This document shows positions 46,704 through 58,800 of a stretch of DNA of 64,000 nucleotides, in pieces. The notes beneath the pieces were generated by a model. That model worked only from the letters and a program-made list of their open reading frames with translations, made no database searches and had not been told where the DNA came from. Source of the stretch: Bryoerythrophyllum caledonicum. Its lineage: Eukaryota > Streptophyta > Bryopsida > Pottiales > Pottiaceae. The stretch spans positions 10,855,218-10,919,217 of the forward strand of contig OZ020514.1 in the NCBI GenBank assembly GCA_963971425.1, written 5' to 3'. The translations under genes and the position numbers were made by a program. The number at the start of each line of letters is the position of its first letter. Position 1 is the stretch's first letter.

Positions 46704-47959
46704 CGAGGATGGGAATGTAGTTTTTGGAAGGATGTGGAGCAAGTGTTTTTTTTTTGTTTTTGAGGGAGGTTATTCTCATCAGTGTCTGTGGTGCTGTGTT
46801 TTTGTGGGGGTTGTTGATGTCTTTGTGGGGATAGTTTCTTTGTTATTTTTATTGTAGTTGTTAGTGTTGGATCGATGTATGGTTTTGTTGGAATGGTGGA
46901 TAGGGTGTGGTGGCCGTCGTGGTGGTGGCCGTCGTGGTGGTGTAGTTTGTGTTTCCAACATGAGGGTTGATGCAGTTTTAATGAGTATTTAGAGAGCATG
47001 TTTTGACTTGAGTAGATTGATCTTAGTTTTTTTATTTTTTTTGTTCTGATACCACTCTAATTTTAGTGCATACTTTGGGGGTGTTGTGATGCCCTTCTTC
47101 TGTATGGAAATTTTGGTTATATGTTACTCTATATGATTGTGGTTTTTTTGAGTGATTCTTCATGTAGAGTTTTTTGGAACTATTTATTTGGTTCTATGAT
47201 TAGAGCACATTTATCATTTTCGTCCCATAGTGTTGTGTATACAACAATTGAATTTGAAAGCATTTGCTTCTTATGAGTTACTTTAACAACTCTATAATTT
47301 ATTGTCTAGACTATATTAAGTTTTGGATATCCACTCTAAGATGTGTTTTTCAAGGACTTATAGATGTTTCATTGGTTTCCATTTCATCATCATAAATAAG
47401 TGAATATTTATTTTGACTCATTCTCTTTTAGTATTCTCTAGGTGGACCTTTGGTTCAACACCTCAATGCCGAATAATTCATTAAAGTGAAAAAATGACAT
47501 TCGGCATTCAAAATAAAAATAATGTTATTTTTGGCAAGAAATAAAAGACTATTATATTTGGCTTGCTTTGGGACTCATGGGGATTGAATTCAAAACCTTG
47601 GGATTCCAAACCCAAGTGTTTATGCATGAAATGCCATGGATGAAGACTTTTCCAAGCCTTAATTCCCTTTGATGTCTCTCCATGTGCCAAAATCTATTAA
47701 TATACATTTAAAACAATTTTTGTATTTTAAAAAAAATCATTTAATTTGGCATGGGCTTTTCTAATTAATATATGCCGGACGAGAGGTTCACCTACGGTAA
47801 TTCTATAGTGTCATTGAATATGTAGCATATTCATTTATGTGGAGAAGATCTATGATTGGGTGTTGTTCTATATTTGTTGATAGCATCATCATATAATGAT
47901 ATTATGAAAAATTCACATCCATCAAATATATATGAAGAATTCATTTAAAAAGATTAGTT

Positions 47960-48165
47960 AGAGGCCTTTGTCCAAGAAAATTCCACCAGACACTTCTATA
48001 CTCAATGATTTTGATTAAGTACAGAAATGACTGTGAAATGGTCTTGGACATGAGCACTAAGAGTTACTGTGAATATGCGTTGATCAGGTTTGAACCCGCA
48101 TCATTGTTGTGGCGTTGGAAGTCCTTATGACCAAGCCACTGACAGTCCGTGATGTGTCATAATAC
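47960..48165 (-). mobile_element. tRNA-derived SINE copy
   Basis: Minus-strand head with TGGCTTGGTCATAAGG and B box GCGGGTTCAAACCTGAT. The uninterrupted tail (GATTAAGTACAGAAATGAC) supplies the empty site for the TTAA element of the left arm. Confidence 0.7.
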
Positions 48166-48884
48166 TATGAAACTACTATTAATACCATTCAAAAGGATTA
48201 CACAAGACTCTTGAAATGATTGAATATTCTTGTCATATGCATATTCATCACTTGCATTTGTTATATAAAGTGATTGACATACATATGAGTTCCATACTAA
48301 AACATGTGATTTGAGAAATGTGGTTCTTCACTTTCACTTGATATGAAGTTCAATAGAAAGCTGCCACCATAGCTACGCTCGTAGACATGGTTTATGGCAA
48401 GTTTTTATAGAATATTATCATATCAAAATGTGGCAAATGCAAATAATTTTAGGTAGAAATCAAAGAACATATATTCAAATTATTAAAAAGAAATGGTGCC
48501 AAGAGTTTATGAAAAGAGTTTATGTTGAGTATCATTGATGTATCACTAATTGAATTTGAGAGCACTTACTTTTTCCTTAATTACTTTATCCCTTTACATG
48601 CATCAAGATTTATTCCTTTGATTTATAAGCTATTCACTCATTTTGGATTAGATTTGGAGTGACTGTAACATTTGTCTTGCTTTTCACATCTATATTTTTT
48701 TTAAAGTATAATAAACAATTTTTAAGTTAATATTATGAAGTATCATTGAATATGAAGTATATTTTAGGTATGTAAAGAAGATATATCATTTTTTATTTTT
48801 TTATAAAAATATTGAGAGTAATGTATAATCTCTAAGAATATAGAGTCAAAATTCACATATAATCAATCATGAAACAAAAATTAC

Positions 48885-49112
48885 GTGGCAAGCCTTCATG
48901 GTGTGTCAGGTATGGCTCGTTTCCATATCCAATGATTTTGATTGAGTACGTAAATAAGCCATACATGGCACACCTTGTGAGGTGTAAGAGCTGTCTTACT
49001 GCAAACATGCAAGCCGGTGTACAGCTCAGTTTCGAACCCACGTCGTAACCTATGGCAGTTGAAGTCTTTACAACAGCTGCCATTGGCGGTTCCAGATGTG
49101 ACACAATACTAT
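48885..49112 (-). mobile_element. tRNA-derived SINE copy, near full length
   Basis: Minus-strand reading: TGTCACATCTGGAACCGCCA, an A-box-like region, B box GTGGGTTCGAAACTGAG, a body of about 120 bases and a tail ending GCTTGCCACGTAATTTTTG. Confidence 0.75.
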
Positions 49113-50799
49113 TGAGATACCATTAATACCATTGTTCTTTTAGGCACTACTTGCTGGGTCTGAGCCAATCACACGTGCGCCTTCAACATTTAGTTCACTA
49201 GACTCTCTTCCCTCTATATTTTTGGTGCCTAAAGGAAATACTAGAATTAATACCATTCAATAGAATTATACCAAGATTTTTGAAATAAAAAATGTTGCAT
49301 GAATAATGATTACTTGCATTTTCTATTTGATCAAAGCAGTGTCTGTGACATACCATATTTTCATACTACAACACGTGACTTGAGACAAACGGCTCTTCAC
49401 TTCTACTTCATGTGAAATGCACTATAAATCCACCACCTTCAATGTGCTCATAGGCATGGTTACAATCAGCTTCAATATATTATGAGTACTTGACAATGAG
49501 ATTTTTAATACAAGTTACTATCATTTGAGATTGTGGAAGATAAAACCTTCTATTGTGAAGAAGTACCATTCCAAGACTAGTCAAAGTTTTCTCACCTTTT
49601 TTAGACAAGGTGAACAAAACGGACTTCATCTCCTTATATAAATTAGAGATCTCGGTTTTCTTCTCATTTTATACCTTTGTCTTTAAGATGATGCATGATC
49701 TTAGATTTGACCATTTTGCTTTTCAATTTATTTAAGAATGAATTAATCAAAAACCAAAACATGGTTTGGTGTTTTCAACCACTTGTCATTGGTTAATACT
49801 ATTTTGAATATGCTTCACTTTACCTCTAAAAATTGGTGTACTAGAAACTAACATCACTTACATTCTAATGGTATAAAGTCATGCAAAAGTTCAACCCCAA
49901 GTGAATTCAAATCCTCATGCTCCTTTAAACGCAGAGAAGAAGAAAAACTTTTTTCTTCACTTCAAATTATGTAACCTTTTAATCTATGTGGTCATAGATT
50001 ATGAAAGTTTGTGAGCATGTGGTTTTATTAGTATGTATTATGATATATCAATTGAAGATGAAAACATAACTACACTTCTCCTTCTCACTCTTTGTACTAA
50101 AATGAGCAACTTTGAAATGTTTTCGGTGAAAAATAGTCCAGAAGTTTTAGGGATTCATATACAAAACTTTGCAATTTCTACTTCAATCATTTTGTTTTAC
50201 TTATTCTATCTTTTTTTTTCCTCAAATTTACAAGTCACCTACTCACTACACTAAAGATGGCTTTTAGTGTAATGGTACGAATAGTGTAGTTACCCTAGTA
50301 CACTATTTGTTAACAAGTTAGCAATTAGTGTTAGCCGCCATTGTCATGAATGTTATCCCTCAATCATCCACCTACCCTAGTACCCTTAGTATTTGCCCCC
50401 AATCAACCACTTATCCTAGCACAAAAATTTATTCACAAGTTCATAAATAGTGTTAGCTCCCAATCAACCACCTACTGGCCGCCATGCATTTATTCTCCCC
50501 GTCTCATCCTCAACCTCATATCCTTGTCTGCTTATTCCCAACTATTCCCATTCACATCTCTTGCACTCCATGAAACTTTTAATGAATATCTAATGAATAA
50601 TACATGAACATTTATATATTTCATGAGAATTTAATGAAAACTTAATGGTTTCTCAAAGAATAAATAAAGAATATTTAAAGTACATTTGTATATTATAAGA
50701 ATATCTAATGTATACTTGTTGATATAAAGAATATTTAATGAACTTTTAAATAAATTTTAACGAGTTTTAGATGTATATTTTATGACAATTTAATGTATA

Positions 50800-51020
50800 T
50801 TTTTATATTTAATGAATATTTAATGAATATTTAATGAATATTTAATGAATAGTTAATAAATTTCTAATGTATATTTAATGAGTATTTGAATATTCAATGC
50901 ATATTTAATGAATTTTTAATGCATATCTAATGAGTATTTGATGTATATTTATTGTATATTTGTTGTATGTTTATTGTGTATTTATTGTATGTTTATTGTG
51001 TATTTATTGTATATTTATGT
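50800..51020. repeat. 11-12-bp AT-rich minisatellite in the transposon
   Basis: Units of the type TTTAATGAATA at 50,805-50,850 grade into TTTATTGTATG/TTTATTGTGTA at 50,945-51,020. Frames encoding Tyr/Cys/Ile repeats are artefacts. Confidence 0.75.
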
Positions 51021-51728
51021 TTTATTCCCTTTTCCAATATTCCTTTCTTTTCTCACTTTCCTTCTAAATCAAAGTTCTTATTTTTCCAATCTTGTACTTC
51101 CAATTTTATTTTCCCTCCGTATGTACATTTTTTTTTCTAATTTTTGAGATTTTCCTTTTGTTCCATATCTACGTTCTATTTCTCCCAATATTCACTTGCA
51201 AATTCTTGTCTTTCTACATGCAATCAAAATCTTCTTTACTTTGATGCTCAAAATGTACAGTACCCTGTAGCAAGTGTTGCAACACACTCTATTTTTTAAC
51301 TTAAAACATATCCCATGGCCTGATTTAGAATGATGGTGTTGGCATGATAATCATCACATCTCCATGAGAATTTTTGCATCATGGAAGGTGTTCCAATTAC
51401 CTTCATACACCATGCATTTTCTAAATATAAAGAGGCATCCATTGCCATGTGTCTACCAAAATTGCCATCATGCTTAAAAATCTTGGAAAAGGGTACCCTT
51501 CTTAATGTGATCACTTCTTCTCTGGGATATCAGATTTTGAGTATGTTTGAGCTTGGGAGGGTCCAGAGATACACATACATGTTTGCAAGTCATCTTGATG
51601 GTACACATTTCTTAGAAAAATTGTGTGCAACAAGTCCTGTTTGTCAAACATATCGTTTCTGTGTTGTTGTTAGGACCTTTTTTATCAAACTTTTTGTGGA
51701 TGTAAGTGTTGTTTGAGGATTGTGCACC

Positions 51729-52747
51729 ATGACAAGGAGTTATGTATCAAATGATATACGACACATGATAGTTGGTATGCAGAAAGCTGGCATGTCAGTG
51801 AGTGAAATTGGAAACATTGTAGGAAGGCCAAAATCGACTATTTCAAGGATTCTCAAGCGATTTAGAATTAGTGGCTCTGTATTGCCAGCAAGTAGGTCCG
51901 GTAGGCCGCGAAACATGAGTGATCGAGATAGGAGAAAGCTCCATAGAGATCTTAGTAGTAATCGTCATGCTCCTCTTGGAGAATTGTGCAGCAATGTGAC
52001 ATCTTCCGTGGGCATGTCAACTTTACGTAAAGAGCTTCATGAGCTTGGTGTTAACAGTTGCATTGCAGTGAAGAAACCATTCTTGAGTGACATACACAAG
52101 GCAAAGAGGTTGGCTTTTGCAAAGGAGCACTTGCATTGGACGATTGACGATTAGAGTAATGTGATTTGGACCGATGAGTCATCTTTTGAAGTTGGAAAAC
52201 CATTACGCCAAATTCGTGTCTGGCAAAAAACACATGAACGCTACAACTACAATTGCTTAGCACCTACATTCAAATCCGGAAGGACTTCAATTATGGTATG
52301 GGGTGCTATCACTGGCTCTTCTAGTCTTATTTGGTGTTAATTCCTCCTAATAGACGCACTGCCAAAGACTTTGTAGAGATAGTATCTCAAGGAGCATTAG
52401 AGCATTATTATTGGCACCATGACCACTATGAGCACCTCATTTTAATGGAGGATGGTGCTCCAGTACATGGTAGTAATATACAAAAAGATTGGAGAGAGCA
52501 ACTTGGATTGAAAAAGCTTGAATGGCCACCAAATTCTCCTGACCTTAATCCCATAGAGAATGTCTGGAAGCAAGTTAAAGATCAAGTGCAAGAGAGAAAT
52601 AGACCACGAAACAAAGACGAAATGTGGACATCAGTCAATCTGGCTTGGGAGGATATACCTCAAGAAAGCATCAAGAAGTTGATTTCAACAATGCCAACCC
52701 GGATGAAAGCTATAATAACAGCTCAAGGTGGTAGCACTCGATGGTAG
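51729..52747 (+). pseudogene. Tc1-family DD34E transposase, two lesions
   Basis: The ATG at 51,729 begins MTRSYVSNDIRHMIVGMQKA, followed by a paired-like helix-turn-helix (SVSEIGNIVGRPKSTISRIL), a GRPRN hook-like motif and a second DNA-binding helix region. The catalytic triad is complete: D in WTDESSF (52,173-52,175), D in MEDGAPVH (52,451-52,453) and E in DLNPIENVW (52,556-52,558), with 34 residues between the last two. Two lesions are visible: an in-frame TAG at 52,152-52,154 where TGG (Trp) is expected, and a one-base loss near 52,330 that moves the rest to another frame, ending GGSTRW-stop. Otherwise it is well preserved, so the insertion is young. DD34E Tc1 transposases are typical of animals, fungi and protists; plant mariner-like elements are usually DD39D. 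Confidence 0.88.
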
Positions 52748-53769
52748 TAGGTGTTCCATTTTACTGTAGAATATTTGTTAGTGAGTAAGACATATTGTAA
52801 ACTTCATATCATATTAGGCTTCTATACTACTATAGCTTTGTAGTGATACCTTATTTGACTTTATTTGATCAAATTTTGATTTAATATATGAGTTTGATTT
52901 CCTTAGCCTAGAATATGAAAGAATGGAAACTATGAAAATACTTTAGAGCCACATAGAGGAGAATTTTACCTACATAGTGTGCATCTTTGTAATACCAAGA
53001 ATATGAACAATGATATATCCTATAAATTGGTGCAATCAAATTTTAAAAAATCATCATATATATTTCTCAGTTAATTTTTTTTGAAATTAAGTGAATAAGA
53101 TAAAATAATTCACCAAAAATAGAGATTTCATCTTTTGACATTGACATTTTATGAACACGTGAAGGGTCCGTAACACAAAAGATTTAATAGGATAAATTTG
53201 ATAAAATCCTCCCATATTGAAAATGAATGAGAGAATTTCAAGAGTTCACAAAATGGTTGCAAGACATGTTGGAGGGTATTGTATACATGATCATTTTCTA
53301 GGTTTCATTCACTAAATGTCCACAAGTAAAAAACCTTATATTCCACTATTTAGTGGAATTGACATTTAGTGTAGTAGTTGACATTTAGTGTATACTTTTG
53401 TCACTACACTAATTGTAAAATTTACAATTAGTGTATGGATTTGTATTTAGTGTCCACTACACTAAAAGCCATCTTTAGAATAGTGACTCACTCAAATTTA
53501 CTCACACTTCATATAACTCATACTTACACTCCCTTTACAATCTACTTAAATGTCTCAAAATGTACACACTTGAAGCTCTCAAGATCTCTACAAGGATTGT
53601 TGCAACACAACAAAAAAGAAGAGAAGCAATTCAAGAATGAAAGGCCGGGAAGGGAATTGAAAACACAAGGAGTTGGATGCAAAATATAGAAAAGAAATGA
53701 TAAAAGTGGCATTAAAAAATGGACTCGGTAAGCAAAGAAGCAAACTCCCTTGGTGACACCTTTAAAAGC

Positions 53770-54965
53770 CCGTTACGAGAAGATTTTCCAGAACGTTTGG
53801 AACTTGTACGGATGTTATTTTGTGGCTCAGCGTGTTCTACTTCTGAAATGCTCTATGGTCATAAAGCTCATGGATTTTGACCCAGAAGTCTATCTATGGA
53901 AGAGGTGCTAAGTGTGAGCTCGTCATCTAAGAAGATCAATAGTATGGCTGAGATTGCAGGGGAATGAAGCACATGCATGAGATGGGTATTCTCAAATCCA
54001 TGAATATGCTAATGAGAAGGTCGGTTATACTCATGACCCGCTTCCATGTGGACTTGAAGGTTGCACGCTTTGGTAGTTCCAAGTTCAATGTGAATGTCGG
54101 TCAATGTGATCAAACTCATGTTGGTACATCATGTTGTAAGGCGCCCAAACAATTCAATCAACATGCATCTAATTTGCAGCCATTTAAGAAGGATGTGTAC
54201 AACTTTGGTTGTGAGATGTGCTTCAAGCTTTGGACGGGAAACATTTGCCGAAAGGAGGGATTTTGTGACCAAAGTGAAGGTGGAAGATAGTGAAGGAAAT
54301 TCGTGAGGAGCTGAAATTTCTGCACGACAAGGATTGGGTGCACGGAGACCTGAAGCCACCCGATGTAGTCGTAATTGTTTCAGAGGACACCGTTGTAAGC
54401 TCATCCACTTCAATATTATGCGGTATGTCACATCTGATGTAGTACCTTACCATACCACGCAATATGCTGCACCTGAAGTACTTCGGTCCGGACTTAACCC
54501 TTCAATGCAAGGAAGGCAAATACATGGTCAAGTGGGCGGTGAGATACTGTACGTGGATTTTGTATACATGCGCTCAACGCTTCTTCATGAATCGACTAAT
54601 TCGCACAAAAGGTCGTGAGTTCCACGTGGACTTAGGGCCTCGCAGCCTCACCAAATTGATTGCAAATTGCACCATGCCGTTGTCTTCTATGTTGTCTTCT
54701 ATGGCTCACGGAAGTTGCATCGCCACGGTTTTCGGAGAGTGTACACCGAAAGCTCCGGACTATAAAGGTTTGCGAGGAATTAGATGTCTGTAGTTTGTCA
54801 TTACCATACTAGCTCCAACATTCTACAGTGAGATGAAGACTTTGGTGGTATCCGGGAAGCATGAGGCATGCATTGCCCAAAGAAATAAGTCAGGATGTGC
54901 AAAATCTTATCACAAGATGTTGGAGTCATGACCCTGCAGATGCAGCATACATGATGGAGTTATGA
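53770..54965 (+). pseudogene. Protein kinase pseudogene with two catalytic-loop-like segments, right-arm copy
   Basis: Readable fragments in order: NLYGCYFVAQRVLLLKCSM (N lobe), AGGMKHMHEMGI then KSMNML (catalytic loop without HRD), KVARFGSSK (DFG region), GTSCCKAPK (APE region), FKKDVYNFGCEM (subdomain IX); then a second catalytic loop, EELKFLHDKDWVHGDLKPP, with YHTTQYAAPEVL; and finally SQDVQNLITRCWSHDPAD (subdomains X-XI, normally CWxxDPxxRP). Several stops and frame changes separate the pieces. Either a tandem-kinase gene or two neighbouring kinase genes decayed here. The left-arm copy lacks the last part. Confidence 0.6.
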
Positions 54966-55854
54966 CCCTGTAGAAGTCATGGCCTTCTTGTGTTGACATA
55001 TTCGACTTTTTCTCATGACCTATGCCTGTGCAGGATTGTGGGCTCCGTCCAGGAGCTATGCCAGTGCAACATTGTTGAAGCTTGTTGTAGGATCATCAAT
55101 TGACGCTTCCAAACAAGTGATCGCATAATCAATTTCTGAAAAGTAGTAGAATTGCTACAGCCTGTACTTTGAAGTAAATAAGTCAGCTATTCAAATACAT
55201 AATATGTGGAGCATACCTTGCAATATTTGTGATGCATTAATGTAATTCCCATGGATATCATCTCTAAAGAACACGCAATTAAGCAATTATGCACTTAGAC
55301 AAGTGCACTGGTTGCTCGTAGAAAGCCGCAAGTTTTTCGCTCCTAACTTTAAAAAAATCAAAATTTTGGCAAGAGTTTAGTTTGTTTTTTGTCACAAAAT
55401 TTTGGTGTTTGTCGTGTCAAACATTGACATCTTCATGTTCATATAAGTGATATATTTTTTATATTTGCTATCTTTTTCTAGAAAATATATGATTTCTAAT
55501 ATAGTTTGCAAATCCTGCAACAAAATTATAATCATGTGCCCAAAGAGATTATAAATGTGTTTTGAGTTATTGTACGATTTTAGAGTATTGCACTACATAT
55601 ACAATGTGTAAGAGATACAAAAATACATATGCAACTTCCTAAGACAGTGTAAATTACCTCACTGTATTTTATATGCAAAAACATACATAATCAAGCAATT
55701 CTACACTATAGCTGAGAGATTCTAAAATCAAACATATCATATGGACCACCCAATACCACCCAGTGAACGATAGACACATCTTAAACTGCAATATACTAAC
55801 GTACTTGCCACCTAAACTACGTGCATGCTCTACTGTAGTATAAAGCTCGAGGGC
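54966..55854. other. No recognisable gene
   Basis: AT-rich DNA with a short partly repeated word (GTTATGACCCTG at 54,923-54,970) and no frame of note. Confidence 0.5.
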
Positions 55855-58800
55855 TCAGAGCTCATCTTCTAGTGCAACGACTCCCTCCACGTGTCCAATG
55901 GCGCTACCTACCATAGCAGACAGTTCATGATCCTGCACTGGATGATCTTCCACATCTTCGGTGCTAATGGACGTACACTCAACATATCGATAATTGCCTA
56001 AAACACCCTCCCGCGTATGCCTTACGCTATCATCATTGTAGAAAAATCCATCCTTTATATTGAAGGACATCTCTCGCTCTGAGGAGAAGGCCCCCTGAAA
56101 TGCAATGGTGTCCTCAGATATGCTAGATCTTCGAACGAAAGGCAAACTTGGTCCGGTATCACTCTGTACCTCTGAACGTCTCATGTGTCTCCGATGCCGG
56201 CTCTAATTGAGAAAACATCGAAAGTTGTCGAATCCTCCTCTGCACCGAAAAAAATTCCAATGACTCCAGATCTTCTTCCTCCATTTCCAGCCTAGGACCA
56301 TCAAATGTACGCCCCACTCCTGCCATTGCCGCCAAACTAACATCCACTACATCGGTATCTTGCATCCTCTCTGTAGGTGTTGCAGACGTCTCCCCTGAAG
56401 TATCTCCCACCGCCCGTTGCGTTGATGGAATACTCTCTCTTGGAGGAGACTAATTCACTTCATCTTCATCGGCATCTGATGTCCTGTACCCCGAGCTACT
56501 GCGAGATGAGGAATCTTTAGTGGTACCTGAACGTAGTAATCTCTCATGTAAACCACCTCCATCGTCATTGTCGTCGTCATTCCTCCCTCCACCAATCGCC
56601 TCTTTGGTCTCGTGTACGATGTTGCCACCAGTACTTGTTCCACAAGTCCTGACCAACAGTTGTCATTGGAAATTGTTGGACAACTCGTTGTACAGGAATG
56701 AAACTCTGTCTGTACAATCGTCAGTAATAAAAATCTCAGATCCCTCAAAAATCTCCTTGAAGGATCGTGGAAATGGCCGTAGATCTGTTACACGCCACTA
56801 AACCCAAACCACGGGGCAAGTATGAGCCCACTAGTCTTGCCAGCTGTGATAGAGATCTCTCAAGTGAATCAACTTCAGAGGGTTGGTGTGCCTCACTCCA
56901 GTGATCCAAGAATACAAGTGGAAGTGGAATGTCTCCAGAAACATAGTTCAGGCGAGGAGAAATATCCACAGGGTACTGCATACAAATCACAACATCGCCA
57001 ATTGGTTGTATTACTTGCTTCAAATGCCCATTCTACGTAAAATCGAGAGCATAGAGATTAACCGAGTTGGGATCAAATGCCCAACATCCACGTCGTATAG
57101 TACATCCCTCTAGAAGCTTCACCTTTGTGAAAAACTCTTCGTTGGCATACGCGGCAGTTGGTAACAAGAAGATGACGTTCCATCGTTCAATATTTGCCAT
57201 CCAGGATGTCAGCTATGCAAAAGCTGCGGATAACTGGTCGTCTCCCCAATGACCATCTCGATGCCTCCCTCCGCCTCGTCGACAATCAATCATCCACAAA
57301 CATGGTTTCCCCAGCTCTATATAGTCGGTGCGGAATAACCCTCTTCTACACCGAACCGGAAGAAGATTCTCTGTGTCGTTCTCGCCTCGCCACTTGACTT
57401 CCATCTTCCATACCCAATTAGCAGTAGCCAATCTTCCCACATCTACAGACAGTCCAATGTATCCACCCCCCCCTGCTGCAATGTCACCATAATGAAACCT
57501 GATGGAAGGGGGGATGAGGTAGCCTATGTCTTCCAGTTTAGACACCTTCCCCCGCACATGAGCATTCCAAGCTTTTTCGCAGTAGCTGTCAAAAGCTTTC
57601 CAAAGGTATCAAGTTGTTCGTTACTCCTTGGAAAATACTTCCCTACACGGATACGAAAGAACTCATCCATGGAATTAGGTGTACTTTCCTTGTTCTCCAC
57701 CATCAACCAATAGGTGGAATTCATCACAGCTTCTCGTCTTGTATATCAGTCAACCACACCGGCAATCGTACGAGGATGTGGATTCGGGTCTTTTACACCG
57801 TTGACGTAACATGCTTGACGAGGTCTTACTTTATCATCCTTCACCGGCTTCGCTGTAGCAGACTTTGCCAACGGAAGACAATATGGATTCGGAACCCTAC
57901 CTAATGGCCTCAACCAATTCTGGGTCGTCTCCTTTCTTGTTGGTCGTACGTCCACATTTGGATCCAGCTCTTTCTTCCTCGCCATGTCCTTCCACTTGTC
58001 CTCTTCCTCCTTGTTCTAAAAGAGATTGCTATCTTCGTAGTCCTTGCATAGTTGAATGATAGTTTCAAAGCAATCATTGCTCGGATTCCATGCATGATTG
58101 GTCAGATCCTCCATGTTTTTGGCCAACATCTTCACCATGAAAACTCCATCCCCCATGGACAATTTATGCACTACACTTGCCGCACTCACCGAAGCAATAG
58201 CCCTGCGTGCATCGTCCGCACGTAGTGTGCTATCAGGCCTTCCGTATAGATCCCAAATCTGATGGAGCTTCCTCAAATCCTCCTCCATGGTAGAATATGA
58301 ATGTCTCTGGAACTCCGCCACGTTGATCCGCACAGACTTCTCAATGTAAAAGCGACGATCATCATACACCACAAAAGAGGCCTCCCGCCGCTCGAACGTG
58401 TCCAGGTACTCATTTAAAGGCAAAGTACCATCTCTCCACTGCTGCTATGCAAACTTACAAGCTGCTACTATGTGTTGCCCATCCACCGGTTCCCAAATGA
58501 TATGATCTTGAAGCCAAGAATACTGAGATTCCATGGCACCTTGTACAGAAGCACTCCCGTGTGCAATGAACATGCGCTCAAACTCTCGTGCAGTTCTTAC
58601 AAACGGAAATGGAAGCTCCTCCTTCTCAACGACACCATCATCGGTGGTAGTATGCAAGCTGTATCTGATCGGTCGAAGTACCAATCTATTCACCCAAGTC
58701 GCGGATTAAGCGGTTAAATACTTCTATAACCCTCTTCTGTGATTATACCCGGTGGTTCGTTTCCGGATTCTCCACAGAATCAATGCGGTCAATGTGTGCC

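Larger units (their letters stand above)
50249..53480 (+). mobile_element. 3.2-kb Tc1-like (DD34E) DNA transposon
   Basis: Terminal inverted repeats begin CACTAAAGATGGCTTTTAGT at the left and TTCTAAAGATGGCTTTTAGT at the right (reverse-complemented), each next to a TA (50,247-50,248; 53,481-53,482), the Tc1/mariner target duplication. The left arm has the empty site: CCTACTCAC-AAGTAACTCAC in place of CCTACTCAC-TA-element-TA-GTGACTCAC. Subterminal regions carry many TTAGTGT/ACACTAA words. About 1.4 kb of non-coding DNA, including a minisatellite, precedes the transposase. It inserted after the arms duplicated, or at least into this arm only. Confidence 0.9.
44361..54740. repeat. Right arm of the large imperfect inverted duplication
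   Basis: Contains, left to right, the minus-strand zinc-finger gene, its GC-rich promoter, the SINE-bearing flank (46,705-50,246), the Tc1-like insertion, the remainder of the flank (53,483-53,760) and the kinase pseudogene. Without the transposon it is about 7.1 kb and collinear with the reversed left arm. Confidence 0.85.

Noticed and set aside
50938-51147. Tyr/Cys/Ile-repeat frames
   Set aside because: Translation of an AT-rich minisatellite inside the transposon.
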